Notes: generated from the letters alone by a model not told the origin. A stretch of DNA of 64,000 bases from Globodera rostochiensis (GCA_018350325.1 JAEVLN010000013.1:1674001-1738000), one strand, 5' to 3'; shown: positions 10,383 to 21,767, counted from the first letter of the stretch. Made by a program: numbers and translations.

Positions 10383-13281
10383 TTATTCACCAAAAAATTG
10401 ATGATTTTTGATTTTAAGCGGTGGCAACGCGTTGTTTTGATGCATAAAGTCGAAGACGGACTCCGCGAATTGGGCCAAGTCCTGTCGCACCGCCGCCTGT
10501 TGGTGCTGTTCAAGTTCAATGCATGACGGCCAAGTGAGCATGAAGTTGTCTACGAGTGCGCGAGCTGTTATCGAGCCGCAAAGCAGCGCCTGTTCACGCT
10601 CTTTCATAATGTACCAGAACTCTTCCACCAGCATGTTTGATTGGCGGAAGCTGCCGCCGTTGGCACTTTTGGTTGCCTGCCTGATTAGGGAGTGGTGAGT
10701 TTGGATTCTGATTCAGTTGTGCTTTTTCGGCCCCTCTTAAAAGAGTACGGGCACACGGGTATGCCAGCAAAATGTGCTTTTTTGGCATTTAAAAGCATTT
10801 ACCATACCCAGTGGCGTAGTCAGGAAAAATGTTCGGAGGGGGGAATTTGTCCATCTGAGCGCCAGGAGCGGCCCGGTGGTGACGATAAGCGCCGCCGGGA
10901 AGATTTTTTTGATTTTTAATGACAATTTGTTAAGAAAATTGGCCAAAAAGTTGTAAAAGTGAAAAACAAAAGAGTCCCCCCTTCTTGTTTTTTTTTTGGG
11001 GGGGGGGGGGGGGGGAAACCCCCCCCCTGGCTACGCCACTGACCATACCGTAAACACTAGAACCAAAATTTCGGCATTCGAAGAAGGGGGATACCCCTTG
11101 AACACGCTACCGAAACCCGAAACAACATTTTCGATGTCCAGACTAACTTCTAAATTTTCAGAAATCGGACACCAAATTCGACAACCGAACCCGGCTGAAT
11201 TGCTGACACCCGAAGCGTCGTTAATGAATTTTGAACGCTCGCAAAGTGTAAGGAAACTAGTTGAGCGTGACTGGTACTGAAATTTCTAGTCTTAAAAAAG
11301 TCCGGCAACCGGAATTCCGGCCACCAAAAAAATGTCCAGCATACGGTAGAAATTTGACTTTGTCTAATTTTTTAGATCTCGAGACTACCTAGTTTCTAAA
11401 TTTACAGACAGTCTGGACGCCGAATTCGACAACCGAACCCGGAATTCGACTTGCCAAAACCCGAAGCGCTACTGAATTTTTGACCAAACCGAAGGACTAG
11501 TTGGACGGGACCGGTACTGAATTATTTTTCGATTTTGGGACTCAAATTTGGTTCGGCTTTTTTACAACTCTTATTTTTGTTCTATTAGTCCCGTTTTTTT
11601 GTGGAATCAAAAATTTACACAGGCTTTTGCTGATCTTTGGCCACCACCGGCGGCGCCTTTTGCTGATCTTTGGCCACCTCCGGCGGCGCCTTTTGCTGAT
11701 CTTTGGCCACCTCCGGCGGCGCCTTTTGCTGATCTTTGGCCACCTCCGGCGGCGCCTTTTGCTGATCTTTGGCCACCTCCGGCGGCGCCGCAGGCTTTTG
11801 CTGGTCGTTGGCCACCACCGGCGGCGCCGCAGGCTTTTGCTGGTCTTTGGCCACCAGAGCAGCGGCGGAAGGCGCCGTCGTCGTCGGCCCCGATTCTTTG
11901 ATGCTGTTAGGAAAAGCATTGATCACAGTGCAATTAGGCAAATAGTACCGTTTCACACACGCAACAATAGTGATTTCGTCGTCGTCGCTGTCCACTGATT
12001 GGCGTTTTGTTGCCAGTGCCAACGGCGGGCCCTGAAATGGCTGCGCTCAATTTTTATGGCAATTTGCATTTTAATGGCATATATTTCTTTTAAGGTTTCA
12101 TTCTTAACTAGGGTAGGACGGGACCGGGACCAGTACTGAAATGTCTTTTCTGGGACTGAAAAGTCCCGGTCTTGACCAGTGATGTCCCGGTTCCAAATTT
12201 TTCACGGTTCCGGGAACGGGACCTCACTGTTCTAACCCAAGGCTCTCGACATGAAAATTTTCAAAAAGCCTCATTTTGTTAAGCAAAATTACTCCAAAAT
12301 TTCTAAATTATGCCTGATTTTCACGCTTACCTTTTTGATGACGTTTGGCACCGCTTTAGGCTTTTCCTCAATTTTGGTGGCATCCAATGCGCATTGCTCC
12401 AGCGACGTGCGCAACTTGTTGATCTGTACGTCCTTCACTGCCAATTCCTCCTTGAGCCCATCGCAACGCACTTGGAGCTCGCCGACTTTCTGTTCTAAGC
12501 CTTGCACATTGTCCTCTAACTCATGCACCCGTTCTTGAAGACGAACACCCAATGCTTGCTGTTCATGAAGTTGGTCTCGCTGCTCAACATTGCCTGACAC
12601 CAACAGAACATTCTCAGCCCGAAGTGCCTCTTTTTCCTGCGCGACACGGCTGAACGCCGTTTGCAACAGGCATACTTTGTCGACCAGTTCAGTCCACAGC
12701 AGTTTGTGCTGCGCGAGTTTGGCGTTGCTGTCTTCCTTCTCCTCCCAGCATTTGGTGAACGCCTTGAAGTACTCGTGCGCGGTCCGGAAGTAGACGTCAG
12801 CATCCAGCATCACCTTGCAACAACGATCACGTTCACAGCCCTCAAGCTTCTCTCTCGCCCAAACGAGTGTCTGAAAATGGCATTTAAACAAAAATGCCGT
12901 ACAAACCTAAGAGAAAAACCTTGGGCGCCGCCAACCAGATGTTCGAACTGTTGAATGCAGCTGATGGGCCCTGAATATACTGTATTATCTCCAATTATTG
13001 CGCTGGGTAATTAATTTTAAACCATCCTCTAGGGTGGGTAATTATTAGAGACTGGGTAATAATTAGAGATAATACGCAGGGCGGCCAACTCATCTCGACA
13101 AAATATGGATTTTCATGACAAGTGTGGAAATATGGCAAATTTCCAAAACTATGGCATTTGCCATAAAAATCGGGCATTTTGGCCGCCCTGATAATACGGT
13201 ATATCAACCTTGCAAATCAAAATTCTCATATTGCAAACTCACCGATTCCTTTGAGTTGTTGTGGCTGCCAGGTTTGTCCAT
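10383..13281 (-). CDS. F-family coiled-coil protein, copy F1
   Basis: Read on the minus strand, exons are 13281-13243, 12970-12920, 12870-12331, 12031-11619 and 10680-10383. Every junction is GT-AG and the phases give an unbroken 446 aa. I do not recognise the family. Exon 3 (180 aa) starts with a Cys-rich motif 'GCERDRCCKVMLDAD' and is then a long heptad-rich coiled coil. Exon 4 has 'DDDEITIVACVKRYYLPNC' followed by seven copies of an 11-aa repeat (VAKDQQKAPPE). Exon 5 is a conserved ~80 aa C-terminal domain ('FWYIMKEREQALLCG', 'ARALVDNFML', 'NALPPLKIK'). There is no signal peptide, so an intracellular scaffold-like role is possible, by inference only. Introns 3 and 4 carry MITEs. Paralogues lie at 30460-32690 and 56007-58339. 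Confidence 0.85.
10809..11041. mobile_element. hAT-like MITE in intron 4 of F1
   Basis: Ends CAGTGGCGTAGTCAGG and CCTGGCTACGCCACTG are inverted repeats. They are flanked by perfect 8-bp duplications ACCATACC (10801-10808, 11042-11049). The interior is short, G-rich and non-coding. Terminal bases CAGTG and 8-bp target sites are typical of hAT elements. Confidence 0.92.
11619..11850 (-). repeat. 33-bp coding minisatellite in F1 exon 4
   Basis: About seven tandem units of 33 bp encode VAKDQQKAPPE; two units are longer, with AA inserted before PP. The unit is a multiple of three and the frame is kept throughout. F2 has only one related segment ('PPLVANAKQK') and F3 a different Ala/Pro/Ser-rich repeat at the same position. 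Confidence 0.9.
12109..12234. mobile_element. hAT-like element with GGGACC-rich interior in F1 intron 3
   Basis: It begins TAGGGTAGGACGGGACC and ends with a GTTCTA-like terminus. The interior repeats CCCGGTC and GGGACC. A longer relative with the same start is at 50584. Clear target duplications could not be found, so the boundaries are approximate. Confidence 0.5.
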
Positions 13282-13342
13282 GTCCAAAATTGTTTGTTGT
13301 CCGTGCCGACACCTAAAATGGGATCAAAATGAAGCCGATGTC

Positions 13343-13394
13343 GTATTTATCGTTATCAGTGTAGTTCATAGGGAATAAACGAGCTTTGGCTCAA
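13343..13394 (-). promoter_or_regulatory. 5' flank block conserved in all three F genes
   Basis: The minus strand reads GAGCCAAAGCTCGTTTATTC then CCTATGAACTACACTGATAAC. The same block lies at 30341-30392 and 55885-55930, 70-120 bp ahead of the start codons of the other F genes. It is followed by a YYTTTAG or TTCAG acceptor a few tens of bases before the ATG. It is probably promoter or untranslated leader. Function is inferred only from its position and conservation. Confidence 0.55.
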
Positions 13395-13465
13395 TTGATT
13401 CGTTTTTTGTTTGCATTGCGTTTTGGCATCAAATTATTTTAATGCAATTTCAACTGTGTACATAC

Positions 13466-13613
13466 CAGGGATGTCGATATCGTCTCCTCAAAATACGATG
13501 CATGATATACGATATTTACGATACACCAAAATACGATACGATTTTTTTACGATACCCGATACGGCCAAAATTACGATATTTACGATTACGATACGATACG
13601 ATATGCATCCCTG
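13466..13613. mobile_element. hAT-like MITE with CGATA-rich interior
   Basis: It starts CAGGGATGTCGATATCG and ends CGATATGCATCCCTG. The flanks are GTACATAC (13458-13465) and GTACAAAC (13614-13621), an 8-bp target duplication with one change. The interior is little but repeats of ACGATAC/TACGATA. Confidence 0.88.
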
Positions 13614-13621
13614 GTACAAAC

Positions 13622-14559
13622 ATTTCGCTGCAACTCATATCCGCCAAACTGCACATTTTTTTGTGAAATAGAAACAAAACACGTCATCAAATGCCCTCCC
13701 ACTAGCGATGTTTAATTCTTTTTAATTTAAAATGTGGAAATTTGAAACCAAAATTCGTCTAATCGGAAGATATCAATTGCACACGTTCTTGGACAAAGGG
13801 AAACCGGATCCGGACAGTTTGACGCCGGCCGTTTTGGTTCGTTCACTCATAAATAGGAAAGCAAATCAAACAAAGTCGGTATCATCAAAAGCTCCCCTTT
13901 GATCATTTGAAGGCTAATTGATTCGTCCTTTCTCAAAAAAATTGTAGCCTACAACGTGTGAAAGTCGCCATTTTCGTGACTTTTTTTGTTTATGTCAAAT
14001 CGCTTAGCTTTATTTTATTATACTACAGACATTGTGCTTCCGAATGATACAAAGTTTTATTTGATTTGGTTAGCTAACCAAAAAGTTATTATGTTTCAAT
14101 TTTGTCAACGCCAAAACGACGACGCCAAACTGTCCACAGGGGAAATGGCCCCCGTTGCTTCTCCCATAAAATTCAGCATCAATCCGTCGATTAACCAACC
14201 GTACACATTCACAAAGTCTCACCAAATTTCCAGATCAATCCAGAATGTCTAACAAATCACTGCAAAAGGGACGACTCCCTAAAGGCTCAAGTTCACAAAA
14301 TCGGAGATGAGCGGCAACCGGAGACACAAAGAACGGAGAAAGCAGCGTGAATAAAATGTCGCACTTTTAATCTAAAACAAAAAATATTTCTTTAAGAAAA
14401 TTTCAAAAAGAATGTGGCAAAATTGATTGATTGAACTCTGTACGACACAAGTAATGAATTCATTTTTGGAATCACTCCAAAACATTATTTTGAACATGTT
14501 TCAGTTTTTTAAAAGTGTTCGAATTCGGGTCCGGGGTTCGAAATGGAGCTCAGAGAGAC
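13622..14559. other. Intergenic; remnant related to 29143-29475
   Basis: 14230-14380 resembles the minus strand of 29120-29260. Both contain AAAGGGACGACTCCCTAAAG within a frame giving 'KGRLPKGS', followed by an AACGGAGAAA block. This is probably a decayed paralogous 3' end or an unrecognised repeat. No complete gene is seen. Confidence 0.4.
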
Positions 14560-14820
14560 CGAAAAACGACACCGAGACTCGAGACCGAGAAATGACACCG
14601 AGACTCGAGACAGAGAAACGACACCGAGACTCGAGACCGAGAAATGACACCGAGACTCGAGACCGAGAAATGACACCGAGACTCGAGACAGAGAAACGAC
14701 ACCGAGACCGAGAAATGACACCGAGACTCGAGACCGAGAAACGACACCGAGACTCGAGACCGAGAAATGACACCGAGACTCGAGACGATATCCAAAAAAC
14801 CGAGAAATCTCGAGTCGAGA
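14560..14820. repeat. GAGACTCGAGACC tandem repeat
   Basis: About ten copies of a ~26-bp unit built from GAGACTCGAGAC and GAGAAAYGACACC. It is open in several frames on both strands because the unit lacks stops, which is not evidence of coding. The motif matches the interiors of small hAT-like elements elsewhere in the window. Confidence 0.9.
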
Positions 14821-15189
14821 CCACTCTCGAACAGCCCTACTACCAATTACGAAATTCCGCTCATTCCTTAACTGGCCACATTTTACTAGTAGCGCAAACG
14901 AAAGAATGGAATTGTTGTGCCGCCGGAATAATATACACATTGATCAAAAAGGTGCCCGAAAAATGAATGCACATCTCTACAACAAATATAGTTGTGAGCT
15001 CAGGGGGTAAAATGTTTGTTTATCGAAGCATTAAAAATCAAATGGCGATCGATATAATTTGCCTTTGGGTACGGAGAAGGGAAACAAATGCAAGTGAAGT
15101 GACTTAAGGGGGAGAAGAAAATGACTGTGAACAGAAATGCCAACAAATTTTTGCGAAATAAGGACAGTGAAAAAGGTCAAAAATAAGAA

Positions 15190-15359
15190 ACCGTATATAC
15201 TCTTGTAATCCCCCACCCTCCAATAATCCCCACCCTCTCTAATAATCCCCCACTCTCTGAGTTGGGTGAAAAATAATCCCCCACCCTCTAATAATCCCCC
15301 ACTCTCTGAGTAGGTTGAGAAATGATCCCTCATGGGGGGATTACAGGAGTAGTACGGTA
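15190..15359. mobile_element. CCGTATATAC-type MITE, copy 1
   Basis: It begins ACCGTATATACTCTTGTAATC and ends GGGGGATTACAGG...TACGGTA. The interior repeats AATAATCCCCCACYCTCTRA, with GAGTNGGTTGA spacers. Related copies are at 19420-19504 and 31419-31553. TA at the borders suggests a TA target site, as in the Tc1/mariner/pogo group, but the superfamily is not certain. Confidence 0.75.
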
Positions 15360-15904
15360 CCCCTCAAAATGTTCAAAAATGTATTTATTTTTTGGTACAC
15401 CTATGCTATCCTATGCTGGCACTTATTGATTTTTATACTATAGGCAGCACAGTACCCAACAAAGCCAACCAAATACTTACTGAGAACCAAATCCAGTCAA
15501 GAAATACAACCCACTACAGTAACCCACCATACCCCCTGTATGTTGCAGCGCTTAATGGCCAGTCACGAAAATTGTCTTCAGACTTTACTAGAAAAGAAAA
15601 ATGTGTGGCTTTTAAACCATATTTCATGCCACGCATGCACCAGCAGCAGAACCAGAGAACGAAAAGCCAACTGTTTCTATTTTTGTCAATGCACGTGAGA
15701 GAGAGAGAATGTGAGAAAATGGAAGGAAAAATTGAATGGTGGGGCTTTCGTTGGGCAAAATGTAAGGAAGGAAGAGGGGCTACTGACGGGCACAAAAAGA
15801 GGAAGAAAAGGAACAATAAAGCAAACATTCAAAAGGGGGAAGGGATGAGCAAAGACTGAGGAGTTAAATGTTAGTGGAAAAGTGAAGACTGAATGCATTT
15901 GGCT
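15360..15904. other. Possible short transcript from the promoter at 15905-16060
   Basis: Reading leftward from the minus-strand promoter, the sequence shares CACTCAAGCCAAATG and CAGTCTTCACTTTTCCA with the region just after the promoter at 27185. Both have an ATG at the same place. The short open frames that follow (70 and 82 codons) are unrelated Phe/Pro/Ser-rich translations of pyrimidine tracts, so a noncoding product is as likely. Confidence 0.35.
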
Positions 15905-16060
15905 TGAGTGGGCCGTATATTTATGCGGGCCAAAAAATAGGCGGGGCCAGAGGGCGCACGCACGCGTGCCATGTTGTCACGTGCTGATTGGCTGCGTTGG
16001 ACGGTTTGCAATCGACGACGTGTGCGACAAACTCCATAAGACGGCGAATGATTAGGCCCC
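15905..16060 (-). promoter_or_regulatory. CCAAT/E-box/TATA promoter cassette, copy 1
   Basis: On the minus strand the order is AAACCGTCCAACGCAGCCAAT (CCAAT box), CAGCACGTGACAACATGGC (E-box CACGTG), GCGTGCGTGCG, GGCCCCGCC (GC box), then CATAAATATAC as a TATA-like element. Four further copies, all on the plus strand, lie near 27185, 46480, 54540 and 63060. Confidence 0.7.
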
Positions 16061-16286
16061 CCCCCCCAATGTTTGTGTCTTATCCCAGATTTCTGTCCCG
16101 GACATTCAAGCGTCTGTCAACGACAACTTTCTGCCTTCGAAATGGATTGTTTTAAATATTCTTGAAATTATTGGTCGTGGCTTTTGGTTTAATACCACCC
16201 CCAAGGCGAACATTAAAATTTTCACAAATTTTACATTGCATTTTTTGGTTGGACGAAATATAAAACAATAGGGGGGGACGGACGGA

Positions 16287-16539
16287 CCCCAACTCGTTCC
16301 CTTTTTCAGTAGTTTTTTTTCGTTCTAACTTCTTTCAAAGCCAACCAAATCAAACCTTTTTTGTATTATTCAAAAGCTTAGGAGAAGGAGACGCTTACAA
16401 AAGCAAAAGCTAAGCGATTAGCCAAATCTCAAAAAAGTTATTCTCCTCCTCCTAAGCTTTCGAGTAATACTAAAAAGATTTGGTTAGCTTTAAAAGAAGT
16501 TATAACGAAAAAACAGTTGAAAAGCGGAACGAGTTGGGG
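16287..16539. mobile_element. Foldback element 2
   Basis: The termini CCCCAACTCGTTCC and GGAACGAGTTGGGG are complementary. The arms (left from TTCGTTCTAACTTCTTTCAA, right ending GAAGTTATAACGAA) pair across a centre near 16430. Within the arms the family signature is preserved: CCAAATC...CTTAGGAG and GCAAAAGCTAAGCGATTAGCCAAATC. Confidence 0.8.
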
Positions 16540-16581
16540 TGGAACGAATTGGCCGGGAACGAGTTGGGGGTCAAAGTCACA

Positions 16582-16719
16582 ATGGCTAATATTTATGACG
16601 AATTTATGCAAAACAAAGGGGTGGTTTTTTTCTCAAAAAAAGTTCGCCAGCTGAAGTATGGAAATTGGGTGGAAAAAGTTAAGAATTTTCCTGATATCGA
16701 CAAACAATTTGAAAAATAA
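16582..16719 (+). pseudogene. 5' fragment of a BTB-family gene
   Basis: The ATG opens 'MANIYDEF', identical to the first residues of the BTB genes. The homology stops after about eight codons and the rest of the open frame is unrelated. It lies 43 bp beyond a foldback element, which suggests a captured or recombined 5' end. No BTB exons follow. Confidence 0.6.
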
Positions 16720-16812
16720 TCCCACACTAACAATCCCCCACCCTCTAATAATCCCCCCCCCCCACTATAAGTAGATGGAAAATAATCTCTCATGGTAAAG
16801 AGTGGGTATGGT
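16720..16812. mobile_element. CCGTATATAC-type MITE fragment
   Basis: Contains the interior motif AATCCCCCACCCTCTAATAATC seen in the complete copies at 15190-15359 and 31419-31553, but lacks the left terminus. Confidence 0.6.
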
Positions 16813-16876
16813 AATGCAACCCAAAAGCAGTAGAGGCAGACGCACAAAATGATATTTTTAATAGGAATATATGGAA

Positions 16877-17105
16877 TTTTTACCTTATATCGTTCTGAAC
16901 GAATCCGAGAAATTCATAAACCAATCGACTCCTCTCTAAGCCTAACGCACAAATCTGCAAAAATTTTTGCGCGGACTCAACTATGAAGAAAGCTATAGCC
17001 CCTCAAAGTTGGCCAAAAACCATAAGGGGGATCCTTTCGGTCAACATTTTTGAAAGAATTTTTGTTCTAAAAATGGTCTGAAAATATGTTATTTGATACG
17101 CTGAT
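16877..17105. repeat. Member of the GTCTGAAAATATG dispersed family
   Basis: Shares with 3775-4030 the order ACCAATCGACTCC, CTAAGCCTAA-GCACAAATCTGC, GCGCGGACTCAACTATGAAG, CCTCAAAGTTGG, then GTCTGAAAATATGTTATTTG. There is no coding potential. It may be half of a larger inverted-repeat element, as at 29390-30190. Confidence 0.65.
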
Positions 17106-17235
17106 GGCAAGATCACATTTCATTGACTAACACGAAACACCAAAATTCCTCACTCGTCGGTGGTTATCGAGGTCGCTGACCACGATATGCCATCATATCT
17201 TTTTGATTTCAACATGTGATTTTTTTAAAAAATAC

Positions 17236-17832
17236 TTCCCAAAGGAAAAGTTGGAACACTTTCCAAAGGAAAAGTTGGGACAATTCCCAAAGGAAAAGTT
17301 GGGACAATTCCCAAAGGAAAAGTTGGGACAATTCCCAAAGGAAAAGTTGGGACAATTCCCAAAGGAAAAGTTGGGACAATTCCCAAAGGAAAAGTTGGGA
17401 CAATTCCCAAAGGAAAAGTTGGGACAATTCCCAAAGGAAAAGTTGGGACAATTCCCAAAGGAAAAGTTGGGACAATTCCCAAAGGAAAAGTTGGGACAAT
17501 TCCCAAAGGAAAAGTTGGGACAATTCCCAAAGGAAAAGTTGGGACAATTCCCAAAGGAAAAGTTGGGACAATTCCCAAAGGAAAAGTTGGGACAATTCCC
17601 AAAGGAAAAGTTGGGACAATTCCCAAAGGAAAAGTTGGGACAATTCCCAAAGGAAAAGTTGGGACAATTCCCAAAGGAAAAGTTGGGACAATTCCCAAAG
17701 GAAAAGTTGGGACAATTCCCAAAGGAAAAGTTGGGACAATTCCCAAAGGAAAAGTTGGGACAATTCCCAAAGGAAAAGTTGGAACAATTCCCAAAGGAAA
17801 AGTTGGGACAATTCCCAAAGGAAAAGTTGGAA
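17236..17832. repeat. 24-bp minisatellite, about 25 units
   Basis: Near-perfect tandem copies of CCCAAAGGAAAAGTTGGGAC plus AATT. The array is open in several frames on both strands (plus-strand FPKEKLGQ repeat of 216 codons), as expected when a 24-bp unit lacks stops. The plus frame starts at an ATG at 17203, but nothing upstream looks like a promoter or another exon, so I treat it as noncoding. Confidence 0.95.
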
Positions 17833-18033
17833 CCATTAAGAAGTCCGATTTAAGTAAAAGTAGCAGAAAATTAGAAATCCATTTGAATTGCATTTCAATT
17901 TTATGCGTTTTTGTCAAAAAATAGCCTCAAAAGGGGCAGGATAAAATAATGAGAAAATGGTAAGAAAAGACAATTTGTCGATTAAAGTTTGAATTTCATA
18001 AAAAATTCTCATTATAAAACCCATGGCGCCTCT

Positions 18034-20050
18034 TTACTGTCGCATGGCGAGCTCGACCCAAAACTCTTTGCTAATGGACGCCAACAGCTGTTCATGATTT
18101 GCCCTCAAAAACTCTCTCAATTTGTCGGCATTCAAACGGCGCAGAAAGAAATTCTAAATTGACGCAAAATTTTGTGTAAATTTTTTTTCTCAAAACTTAG
18201 ATTTGAGAAGGAAGAGAAGCCCCTAAACGAACAGTACGGAAAAGTTTTCGGATTTAGACTAAGTAATCGAAATCAGCAGTATTTTTGTGTTCTCCCGAGA
18301 CCAGGGCCGTATCTATTCTTGGATTTTGAAAATTTGCCGATTTGGATCTTGAAAAATCCAATTATTTTTTTGCAGAATGAGGTAATTTTTTTGAAGATTT
18401 AACGAATGGACTGATCAAATTCAACAACGACCGGTCCGCTAATAAAGCAGCTAAAGGCAAAAATACATAGCTAATAATCCTTAATATAATCCCTCGCTCT
18501 GACGTGAAACATCAAATGCTGTGTTACACGGTTTCAAAAACCCAAAAGAAATTAGGGGTGCATTATTTTTATGACTCTCCTTGAAAATGTTGGATTGAAT
18601 TTCCAACAGCTTTTTTTTTTCTTAAATCCGTGCCAACAGACCCCATTTTAACCGTCCCGGCATTTTTCTTTGAGAGCCAACCTCGGGAAAGTTTTTGAAT
18701 TGGGCCAAGTCGACCTTCGGCGGGAGATAGGGTTAGCGGTTCCGAACCGGTTAAATCGGGAATTTTTCGATTCAAATAACCTAAGAATTTTCAATGAACT
18801 GCCACCACTCTTTTCATGTGCCTCGCATCGCTCCTTCAACCAATCGATCTGGAAGTAATCGGCACTTGAGCAGGACGAGCACATTTGTTGCTAAACCCGT
18901 CAAATTAATTCAAAAACTCATTTTTTGTCGTGTCCACCCACGATTTGGAAGAATTCGGCCATGGAGAGCATTGAGGGAGATGGACTCCACGAATTGGATG
19001 AACTGCTCCATCGTGATGTCATGGCCGTCCAAGTTGAGCGACCGCTGCTGCTTCTCCTTCATCTCCACGCTGAGCATCCGTTTGACCATAGGCGAGACGA
19101 ACATCAGCCAATGGGCGGACACCGTAACCCGTCGGTCGCCGATGTGTACGGTCAAATCGTCGTCCGGAGAGCTGAGTGGCGGACACGGGCTAAAAAAGTC
19201 AAAAATTGTATTTTCTAATTTAAAAAATTTTTTATTTCACTTCTCGATCACTTCACGCTTTTGGAGAATTCTGATAACAATGGAAGTTGTATTGTAGCAA
19301 CTGATGTCCGCTGTTTCGCCCCGGTTGAGTGTAATGGTCTAAAAATAATAATAAATTAGCAGCTCAAAAATAGGCTTGATCGGTCGGACAAAAATTCTGC
19401 AAATAATAGTTTTTTTTTAACCGTATATACTGTTTTAATCCCCCACCCTGTTATAATCCCCCACTCTCTAATCCCTTTCTGAGAAGGTTGAAATATATAC
19501 GGTACTATATGTGGTAGAAGTATCCCACTCCCCATCAAAAATTGTTTCAAAACTTGAGGATATAAATTCAAACTGTTCAATCGTCATTCTGGAGGATAAA
19601 TCGTAAGGAATTATTGGAAAACGACTGATGACTGCCGACACGCGCGACAAACAAAATTCTCTTTTTCACCAGGCCCGGTTCTACACAGTCTCTCCAGTAA
19701 ATTTTGAAAATCCCGAAATTTCACTTTTTCAATTTTTTGGCTTCCTTCTTCCCATTTCCATGGAACAATTTGTGCCAACGGCCCCGACGCATTCGTTGAA
19801 TGTGAAGCAATGTTTTTGATTTGCAAGAATTCCGCCCGGTTGGACGTCGTAAACTCGCTGAAAATGGTGAAAATAAGCTTAGAAAACTTAAATATAATTA
19901 CAGTTCAGCAAACGCAGTCAGGTCACTGAATTGCGAATTGATGTGGTAGCATACGTGAAGACGATTACATCTTTTACAGTCATTTTGAAATTTGAAATCG
20001 GTGGTCAGTTTTTCGTCAACAATAATAAAATCGTCATAAATATTAGCCAT
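18034..20050 (-). pseudogene. BTB/POZ gene copy B, decayed
   Basis: Same plan as copy A: exons 20050-19902, 19857-19725, 19338-19241 and 19189-18942 are intact and in phase. Exon 5 begins at 18890 but lacks two bases in the codons for 'LKLADYF', shifting the frame. Homology ends near 18828, within 'RCEAH', and is replaced by unrelated sequence. The C-terminal exon (about 18155-18034, 'EFWVELAMRQ', stop at 18034-18036) remains. The BTB core exon keeps exactly 248 bp, and its sequence is very close to copies A and C, so the decay is recent. Intron 2 has grown to about 390 bp by a MITE insertion. Confidence 0.8.
19420..19504. mobile_element. CCGTATATAC-type MITE in an intron of BTB copy B
   Basis: Starts ACCGTATATACTGTTTTAATC and ends ATATATACGGTA, with AATCCCCCACTCTCTAAT inside. 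It lies wholly in intron 2 of the BTB copy B gene. Confidence 0.8.
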
Positions 20051-21164
20051 TGTGGCTTTATTCTGGGTTGATTTTGAAAGATGCTAAAACAGACAGTTTG
20101 TAGCTGAAATCATTCACTTATTTCTGTCCAAATTTCATAAATTTCCTTAAAAGGAAATTTGACATTGTTTAAAAAATACTCAAACTTAAGGTGTTTTAGA
20201 CTCGAAGGTCGACTCAAAATTTTTCAAACCACAAGGCAACCCGGTTGGCAACAAAACTTTACACTCACGCCAAATTTTTCATTTTCAAGGACATTTTTAA
20301 ATAGAGACATTTTCTATTTTTAAGATCGAGGGGCCATTTTCAATTGGCTGTCCTTGCCATTCAAGGACATATGGGGGCCCCTGTAATTAAGGCTAGAATT
20401 TTGCTCGGGGACAATTCGGCAACGCTAAATCTTACAAGTAAATTTGAATAAAATTAATATTGTATCACCTACATAACCCGACTCGGGCCGGACGGGTACG
20501 ACCCGACTCAAAATAATAAAACTACCAAAAATACACGCCCAATAAATAAAAACAAGCAACAAAGAATAAACCCTTCAATTGGACTGGGTAACAACAACAA
20601 TAAGAATGTGCAGACAAATAACAACAAACAAATGACGTACCGTATACACACTCTTGTAATTCCACATGTGACATTATTTTTTAGCCTCTTCAAGTCCTGG
20701 ATCACAGGGGGGGGGGGCTTTTATTTTGCAAAATTTGTAGTTTTCGAACCAATTTTCCTAACAAATTCCATTAAAAAATCTAAAAAAATGATAGAACAAG
20801 CAAAATGTTATTGGAGTGAGTATTTAAACCGGGTTTTGAGCCGGTTTAAATTTGAAAAAGCAAAAATTTGTACGCACTTTGTCCGGTTAATATCTGAGTG
20901 AAATTTTTAGCTCATAACTTTTGTGTACATTGTCATACAGACTGCTGAATCCTTTATCATTTTGTTAGGAAACTGCTCAAATCAATTGTTGTACATACTT
21001 CGAAAGCGTTTGATTTATGTGTTAGATTTAAGAGGAAGGAAGAATGGACGTCAGTTTGGGAAAATGTTGACCCAAAAGCGGGGGCATTCACTTTGGAAAT
21101 TAATCTCTCATCTCTCTCTTTATCATAATTTGAAGATTTATTTACCACCGGCAAATTGTTGACC
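20051..21164. other. Intergenic, no recognised gene
   Basis: 20637-20700 begins TACCGTATACACACTCTTGT like the MITE at 15190 but soon diverges. 20820-20850 contains TTTAAACCGGGTTTTGAGCC, shared with the dispersed family at 4030. 21030-21164 starts a repeat also at 24296-24480 and, inverted, at 43549-43745 (GAAGGAAGAATGGACGTCAG, AAAATGTTGACCC). Nothing else is seen. Confidence 0.5.
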
Positions 21165-21310
21165 CAAAGAATTGTGAGAAAGCAATCATTTGCTCTCGGC
21201 AAAATGGCCCCCGGCAAAATGTTGACCCAAAGAATTGTGAGAAAGCAATCATTTGCTCTCGGCAAAATGGCCCCCGGCAAAATGTTGACCCAGAGAATTG
21301 TGAGAAAGAA
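21165..21310. repeat. Triplicated 64-bp segment
   Basis: The unit AAAATGTTGACCCAAAGAAT followed by TGTGAGAAAGCAATCATTTGC and CTCGGC occurs three times, the third incomplete. A single copy of this segment is present in the related repeats at 24440-24480 and 43549-43600. Confidence 0.85.
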
Positions 21311-21767
21311 AATTCAAAAGTTAAAGGTATGATAGCGAATACCCTTTTAATTACGTACAAAGCAAAAACTTCCAAAAGAAGCGTTGCGCATACATTACCA
21401 ACCATTTTCCTTTTTGAGTTCAAAAAATGTAGGACGAGAAACGTGACAGCTTTAAAAAACGTGACAGCTTTAAAAAACGTGACAAAAACCTCAAAACGTG
21501 GAAAATTCACGGAAACGTGCATAAATGGCAGCCCTAGTCCTTGGATTTGGCCAAAGTTTTCTGTTATGTCCTTGGAACTCAACATGTCTGTCCTTGGGAA
21601 TTGTGTTAACCCGATCGGAGCCCTGAGCAACCGTAATTACGAGCATCCCCCGGGCCCGATTCCTGCCGGAGGGCGAACTATGCTCTAGCATTTTTATGCG
21701 TTTCAACAAAAATGGAGGAGCTTTAGCAACAATAATTGTGAAAAGTGATCACAACAGCAGATGATGT
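21311..21767. other. Intergenic, no recognised feature
   Basis: A short direct duplication AAAAACGTGACAGCTTT lies at 21440-21485. No gene, RNA or transposon ends are recognised. Confidence 0.45.

Noticed and set aside
17203..17853. 216-codon FPKEKLGQ open frame with an ATG
   Set aside because: Open in four frames because of a 24-bp stopless unit; no upstream exon, promoter or relative.
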